Below are positions 57,501 to 64,000 of a stretch of DNA of 64,000 nt, in pieces (the first letter of the stretch is position 1; the number at the start of each line of letters is the position of its first letter). A program made the position numbers and the translations under genes. The notes beneath the pieces were generated by a model, which was given only the letters and a program-made list of their open reading frames with translations, was not told the origin of the DNA and did no database searches. Source of the stretch: Ulota crispa (Eukaryota > Streptophyta > Bryopsida > Orthotrichales > Orthotrichaceae); assembly GCA_963920765.1 (NCBI GenBank), contig OY987251.1, positions 3,226,501-3,290,500 on the forward strand, written 5' to 3'.

Positions 57501-60043
57501 ACTGCTCGAAAATCCATGTGATTTCCACTTTCGCTAAACAAATGACCTATTACTAGAGTGAAAAAGCAATCCTCTTCCCGCCTTCCTCTGAAATTGAAGT
57601 TAAGCCTTCACAGGTATAGTGTATTTTACTCAAAGCCGTGTCAACTGTATATGAACTCTTCATTTTGAACTAGTGAATTACTTGTTTTTTCAACCATCTC
57701 TGAAGCTTCCCTTACTGATATTACAAGACAAAGTCAGATAGAGAATGTGCAACATATGTGCAGGCTGATATTTGAATGTGTCGTAATTCACGATGACATA
57801 TTCATTTTCCTATGTCACATACTCATAGTTTGCTTCTTATAGAACAAATAATTTCAAATTTGCAGAGGAAGTATGTAATGCTTGAATGCATGTAGTAGGA
57901 TATTGTACACGTGGACATAGCAAAACAAGAGTAATACATGTCAGTCACTACAAGGTAGATTATAAGGAAAAAAAAAACCGCCCATGTAATGCGTGTTCTA
58001 TTTTCGTCTACGTACTCATTTTCTCCCCACATTTAATGCAGCAAGAATTTTGGAATGATGTGTTTTAAGTATACACCCGAGTTATTCTGATAAGTGCTGG
58101 TAACTTGTAGTTCAGGCTTATGGCAGGTGCCTATTAAAGCTTCGCTGGTTGTAATGCCAGTCATGTTCTTCATTATATAGGTTCAAACATTTGTCCTCGA
58201 ATTCTATACACTAAGGGACAAATCATCCGTTTCATTTGTGCGCTTTTTCCAGGTTCTAGCACTTTCGCTCGATAATTGCAGAGTGAATATACCATGACGC
58301 ATGCATTATATCTTTGTTCATAAAGATTACCGGAGGGAGTTGTCCAAGACGTATGCAATGACGCCAATTCGGGTCACCTTTATAGCAGCTTCTGGAAATG
58401 TCAGGTAATGTAAACCAAAAACTCTACCTCAATCTGATTTTTGTACAACTTTTTCATTGAATTTTGCAATATTTCATCCCAAAATGACACATATTTTTCA
58501 CGCGCCCAGAAACCGTGTTTTCATATATCTACTGTAAGTTTAAAAACATAGTTGATTGGTGTTGCTTCTCTACATCTTAATATCTATAAATTCCTTTTCA
58601 AAACACCATCTCACTGTTGTTGAATACTGATGCCTTTCGAGGCAAATGGAGTCATGTCGAAGTGCTAACTAGTAGAAATTGAGTATCGTAACAAATACAA
58701 AACGGCACTGGGAAGTGCCGTTCTTTCAAAGTGTCCTGTAAGGAACAAAGTTCCCCTAAACTTAGTAAAATTAGTGATGGGGTTGCTTAAAATACTCTAG
58801 TCATATGAGTTAGGGGCCAATATATCAAATGTAAAAATATAATAACCTCTGTCAACTGCCAGCGATTGCACCCGACCGTATTTGGAAAATTCATACACAG
58901 CCCAACTGTGACAGCCACGAAGTCTTTCTGGATTGAAATTGGAAATCCAAATGCTGCGACCTATTATGATGAAATGTGTGTATATCATGATGTACGTTGA
59001 TTTTGTAAAATTTTGCTAAGCTTACGTATGTAAAAACTACAAATGCTCATGTAATTCTTAAAAGCTAACACTGAATATCTAATAACACGTTTTTCAATAA
59101 ACTACGAACTTCGGCCGAATTTGGGACTTCTGCAGGTTAAAGGTGATCACCTTAAACAGAGTTCTAGGGTTTCTTGGGTACACATGCCCGCACCTGAGAG
59201 GAGGAATTTGCGAGGAAATAAATCTTGCTGTCTAAGACTGAATCTGATGCCGTCAAAACTGGTTTTTGAAGTGGGTATTCAATATTAAAAAAAAAAAAAA
59301 ATCATAGTTCTTGGGCAGGGAAAATGGTACCATGCAATAAGTAAAACTTTAAATTCTATAGGCCGAATGGCATGCAGAGTTTGTTTCTCAAATATTAACT
59401 AATCGCGGTCAGGAATCTAGTATTTGCAAAGGCTTTTGTAGCACTCAACTTATGTTTATTCATATTTCTATCATCTTCTCATCACCTTCCGTGGGGGGGA
59501 GTAGGTGGGGGGGGTATGGATTTGCCTATTTCTTGTATGTCATCTCTGGAGTGGAAATTACATATCGTACTTTGCAGACAATTGAAATTGTTGGTTGACG
59601 CTATTGTAGTGTCTGCAGCGCACGATGGAAGGACACAGTCACTCATCCAAAGCTGTTCTAACATGTCCTAATACTATCCTCCAAATCCGAGAGATGGTTT
59701 GTTAACTGACATGCTGTCATGTTATGCCTTGAACACTAAACCCGTTAAATTAATTGCAGACATTGTAGTCAAGTAATAACGTGCAGTATTGGTACTGAGG
59801 GAAGCAAGAAATCTAAGTATCTAACATTACTTACGTTTAGAGTAATTACTTCACTTGCCATTCATTTCACTCAAAACACAGAGAGTAGCACATTTCCAAG
59901 GAGCGTGCCATTAACTGTTTTTTCTGTGTTGCAGGGAATCATTGTGAAGCTGCGCCCTCTTGTAGCAGTTTCAAGTACTAAGAAGAATTTATTGTCATTA
60001 AGTGATCTAGGCAATTATATGTGAAGCACAGAAAGCGAGCAAC
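54504..60043. promoter_or_regulatory. Shared upstream region between divergent CACTA genes
   Basis: A 5.5-kb stretch between the two divergent transposase genes, with mixed composition and no recognised protein. Frames of 60–100 codons here match nothing known. Non-coding first exons or subterminal-like control sequences could lie here, but none could be pinned down. G-rich runs occur at about 59491–59515. Confidence 0.35.
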
Positions 60044-61943
60044 ATGCGTCGCAGACTATGTGCAGCTTATCACATAGAGAGGTCTATAGCAAATAGAATG
60101 GGATTGGTTGAGTATCCCTGTGCATGCAACCGGTGCAGGGGAGCATTACTCAAAAAAGTTGAGGTTGTTGCACGTCATCACAGGGTGCATGGAAGAGATC
60201 GGTACTTGATTTACCCGGTTATGATGAGTACTCAACTCATTGTTTGCGTCTTCTTCCATTCATACCAGTGATTTTGCAGTGCTACGATAGTTTGCTTTGT
60301 CAAGTTTTTGATCGTCAGGACTGACAAGTAACCCATATCTTATCATGTTCATAGGAATGCTCTTTCCAAACATGTGGAAATGCTGGCGTCTTCAAGGTTC
60401 TGTTTTTTATCGCATTGCACCCAACTAGTACTGATTGCTATTTGACCTGAAGGTACTAATTGCATATGTGGTTGTGTATGCAGACAGTGGATGGCCAAAA
60501 TGTGCAAGGACCTAGGACACCAGCAGACAGGGGTCATGAGGAATACCGTCGACGTCGAAGACATAATACAAATCAGGGATTCATGTGGCCACCGAGGAAT
60601 GCCGTTGATGTGGAGAGCATGGCTCGTGATGCTTTCTCTCGAGTTGATGATATTCACGATGACGTCTTTCGTGAAGACGGGCAGGGAGGATTGGACTTCT
60701 CGAATGCTGAAGGAGAGGAAGAGAGGAACGACGTGAATTTGGAGTACCTAGTGCAAGAATCGACTCAACCAGTATTCGAAGGGAGCACTCAAAATCGATT
60801 GCAATGCGCTATTGTTCTATTCTCACTATGTAGCCTGTACTCTGTTCCACACACGTTTCTTGATGCGTTACTCACTTGGGTAGCCGGAGATCTATTGCCA
60901 ACCTCCAATTGTTTTCCAAGAACATCATACGAACTGAAGACCATGTTGATGAAGTTGGGTCTGAAACACCGACAAGTGCATTGCTGTCTAGACGGGCATG
61001 TCCTGTACGAGGGAGAGTATGAGGCAGCAGTGGAGTGTCCAACGTGCAGTCTGAGCCGTTACATTCCAGGATCAATCGAGTTCCACAGCGAGTTGTTCGG
61101 TATTTTGATTTCATCCAGCATTTTTTGCGAATGTTCAAGTGTCCGGAGGTAGCACAGCATATGACGTGGTATGATAGACACAAGTCTAGAGGGCAGATGA
61201 TGAGATCTGTAGCTGACAGTTTGCAGTGGAGAAGCATTGATCAGTTATTTCCAGATTTTGCTGAAGTGAAGACTAATCTCAGACTTGGACTAGTTGGAGA
61301 TGGCATTATTCCATTCAAGAACAATGCTATTAAACACTCATCATGGTTGTTTTTAATCACAGTATTCAACCTCCCACCTTGGCTACTGACGAAGAAATTC
61401 TTCATTTCTATGGTGTTGCTAATTCCCGGTCCGAAGGCAACAACAGCGGAGAACATTGATGTCTTTCTCCGTCCCGTAATTAACGACTTACTGAAGTTGT
61501 GGAGTGGTGTACCGGCCATAGACGTTTCCAAACCTGAAGGACAACGAAAGTTTATTTTGAGAGCCATGCTCATTCTTACCATTAATGATTTTCCAGCATA
61601 TGGCCTATTATCAGGGCAACAGGTTCATGGATACAAAGGCTGTCCACTGTGTGGTCCAGAGACCTGCGCGGAGCATGCTAGACTACTATCAAAAATGGTG
61701 TACCTTGGTGCGAGGCGGTACTTGGATGGAAATCACCATTTTCGAAAAGCAAGAGGAGCTTTTAATAATTTTCAAGAGTGGCATGTAGCTCCTGAGCGAC
61801 CAACCGGGCAAGAAGTTCTTCAGTGGGGGACTGCAAGAGAAAACTTTCTAATGCAAGGTGGTGTGGAAAATTCCAGCGAGGACCCAGTTAAACTACATGG
61901 AGTGAGACGAAGAAGTGTTTTGTATGAGCTACCTTATTGGAAG
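60044..61943 (+). CDS. TNP2-like CACTA transposase (Transpos_assoc + Transposase_21), 5' part, one frameshift
   Basis: Exon 60044–60217 encodes the N-terminal transposase-associated domain (MGLVEYPCACNRCRG, then a histidine-rich segment HHRVHGRDRYLIYP); the donor CCG|GTTATG is weak but phase-correct. Exon 60484–61943 begins after TATGCAG. It contains TCSLSRY (about 61050), VVRYFDFIQHFLRMF, then the Transposase_21 core: RSVADSLQWRSIDQLFPDFA, LRLGLVGDGIIPF (first catalytic Asp), VFNLPPWLL, LLIPGPKATTAENIDVFLRP, LTINDFPAYGLLSG and HGYKGCPLC. It ends LPYWK|GTATGT, where TNP2 genes usually continue with the DVMHIEKNV block; that exon was not found in the remaining 2 kb. The frame changes between 61070 and 61090, as if one base is missing. 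This is the enzyme that would cut the element ends. Confidence 0.85.
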
Positions 61944-64000
61944 GTATGTATTTCTTCACTGTTTTGTACTGTCTTAGGTAATCTACAAGGTCAGTGTTCG
62001 ATGAGATTGTTTCTCTTCGCTTTGCCTTGAATATGAAAGTCTTTAAATTGGAAAAGGAGGTTAGTTTGGAACATTTTGTGTCTTCGTTCTGTCAAAGATC
62101 TCTGTTGTTATGTTTTTAAGGACATGGAATATTAGAAGTTCAGAAATGAATGTTATACCAAATCACTTTGTATTTTGTTCTTATTACGTGAAATGAAATT
62201 TATTCTTAAAGGTTTTATGTACTGTAAAAAATGAGCTATTCACAACTTTCAGAGCGTAACACTCACAGTCGCTTTTGGTTCAATGTGAAATAAATATTTG
62301 AAAGTAGGGTGAATAGAATTCAGTGAAGTAAGAATGAGTGGGCAGTAAGCATGAAGTAGGAGGCAGTTGCCATTGGCAAGACCGTTGTATTCAATCCAAG
62401 TAAGATTCTATGGCGTTAATAAATCTGTAACCCAAAATATGGAGTACGAGAAGTACAGATCTTTTAGGACTTGAAGCTTACTTATTATAAAAAAAAGATG
62501 TAGGGCTGGTTTAAGTGAAAAATATTAATATTTGTTTTGACTTCTCAAAGGTTTTATGAAGAGATGACGAGGTAGAAATAAACTTCAAATCCTGTAATGT
62601 TGTGTGTGGATAGTTATCTCAAATAACTAGTGTGTAGCTACCTGCTTACTGCGTCTTATCGTAACTGTTTTGTTTGAATTCTATATTATAAAATGTGATT
62701 GATAAATGACGGCAGACATGATATAAGAGGGGGTCAAAAGCACGCATTTGTATTGGACACTGTAATCATCAGGGATCAATAATGATTACAGCAAACTCTA
62801 AGAGTAGTGCAGAGCCTATGAGATGGGATTAAAGAAAGAATTGATATATAAAAGCACCGTATTAGAAGGAACTCCATCTGTCACAATAGTGAGCTCGAAG
62901 AAAAGGCATAATTATTGTCACATTGAAAACTTCCATTCTGATGATTTCTGGTTTTTTGGAACTGTTTGTCATCTCTAATGATCTAATGGGGGCATGCTCA
63001 TTAATTACAAAGCATTCCTTTCCTAAAAACATTGGCCTTGCCCAAATGAGGTACCATTGTTGCTACGAATCTTTAAATCATGAATAAAAAGTAGGTAGCG
63101 ACATGTTCAGATGTGTGGTTTTTTATATGGAGTTTTGGTGCCGAGCAGGAACCTCAGAGATTGAATTTTAGATAACATTTGCTGGATGCCTAGATGGTAT
63201 TTGATTCTACAACGCATGGGTCAGTAGAGAAAGGACTAAAATAAGGAAGTGACAGCATTCTCGAACTATTCACGAATACGGAACTTTGTGCATGGAATTT
63301 GGATGTCATAGCAACATAGGAATTGGAGAATTTGCGGATATTTGGTAGGTGGTATGTTCATCTACAATGTCGTTGTCATTTGCAAAATGACTAAGAATAT
63401 GATATCTCCCTTACGGAGAATTGTTTTGGAGCTTCTGAATGGGACAGAAAGAGTAATCTTTTGTGAGAATGTCTGGAGGAATTGTGGGTAATTGGTAATG
63501 ACGACTTCACGAGCACTCAATTGTCATAATGAGCCTCTAGGAGTTGCCTAAGTAAGCGTGAAGGTAGTCGTGCTTACAAAGAAGTAAGTCATGCGAAGGA
63601 AAAGCTCTTCACATCCTTATCAGTGAACGTAGTAGTTACAATAATGGAAATTCTATTTTACTTTTCAAGTTTTAGAGAAGAGTAATTTAACTGAAGACTG
63701 AAGTGCCTCAGTAATTTTGTACTGAAAAGGAAAAAACAGATGTCAATTCTAAATATTCCTAACTCACAGAAATCATGATTGCTTGCGTCCTTTGTACTCT
63801 GAAGCAGAGGTCGCATTCTACAATATGGATAACTAGCTTGCAAGTAAGTTCACATAACCTAAGAAACAAAAGCGATGGTTGAACTAGAAACTGAGATGTA
63901 AGTTTCTGAGTCCTCTGGTTTTGTGTGAAATAATAAGTTTGACAATATGTAGTACATACTTCAGCATTGAATGTGAGCATGGTCTTTTTTGGTTTTTTCG
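61944..64000 (+). other. Presumed long intron or interior of the CACTA element
   Basis: It starts with the donor GTATGT after the TNP2 exon. Composition is purine-rich on the + strand, as expected if transcribed rightward. No continuation of TNP2, no transposon end and no other gene was recognised before the window ends. Confidence 0.4.

Larger units (their letters stand above)
50486..64000. mobile_element. Large CACTA (En/Spm) transposon, internal part, ends not seen
   Basis: A TNPA/Transposase_24-like gene on the minus strand and a TNP2-like transposase on the plus strand lie within 10 kb, start toward each other and transcribe apart. Their pairing is characteristic of CACTA elements, in which TNP2 cuts and TNPA-like proteins bind subterminal repeats. 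Composition suggests the element extends left to about 45.6 kb and right beyond the window. No terminal CACTA/TAGTG pair with a 3-bp duplication was found, so membership of both genes in one element is an inference. Confidence 0.55.

Noticed and set aside
63285-63345. Possible missing TNP2 block (text resembling NLDVI in one frame)
   Set aside because: Only a few residues fit DVMHIEKNV, a stop follows at once and no splice acceptor supports it; likely chance.

Overview
The window is nuclear DNA of a land plant, most likely a moss. The strongest pointer is a protein kinase–NB-ARC–LRR immune-receptor gene (36703–43480); this PK-NBS-LRR (PNL) arrangement is known mainly from mosses. Spliced genes with GT..AG introns, a Ty1/copia element, CACTA transposon genes and many MITEs fit a plant, and nothing looks bacterial or organellar. 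The species cannot be fixed from this sequence; a fern or lycophyte remains possible.

Layout. 1–1488 is AT-rich and empty. 1494–6866 is a complete but dead copia retrotransposon with 270-bp LTRs and a GATCT target duplication. 6872–16470 has no genes and is packed with small DNA transposons: several elements bounded by TTAA, an inverted-repeat MITE, CACTA-type MITEs and a foldback element with a second MITE nested in it. 16559–19845 is a MITE whose end has grown into a 30-bp minisatellite of about 70 units, itself interrupted by two further MITEs whose removal restores the unit. 19846–24706 is a CpG-rich promoter/leader and an intact six-exon GT8 glycosyltransferase gene of 502 codons. 25730–30180 holds more MITEs, including a Stowaway-type element with TA duplications.

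30780–43480 is probably one locus: a CpG-rich leader with a four-copy 120-bp repeat and a consensus splice donor, a roughly 5-kb GT-rich presumed intron, then kinase, NB-ARC and 38 near-identical 24-residue LRRs. The LRR tract carries a one-base deletion, and decayed LRR units continue past the stop. 45600–64000 looks like the inside of a large CACTA (En/Spm) transposon. A TNPA/Transposase_24-like gene runs leftward (54503–51389) and a TNP2-like transposase runs rightward (60044–61943), so the two genes diverge from a 5.5-kb shared upstream region. Both carry single-base frame breaks, two of them at long A runs. The element's ends were not identified.

The GT8 gene is the only clearly intact gene. 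The receptor has intact kinase and NB-ARC motifs but a damaged or unresolved LRR part. The rest is transposon biology: nested insertions that can be read as a relative chronology, and satellite growth from a transposon end. Long open frames on both strands of the minisatellite and of the LRR array come from repeat units that are multiples of three without stops; they are not genes.
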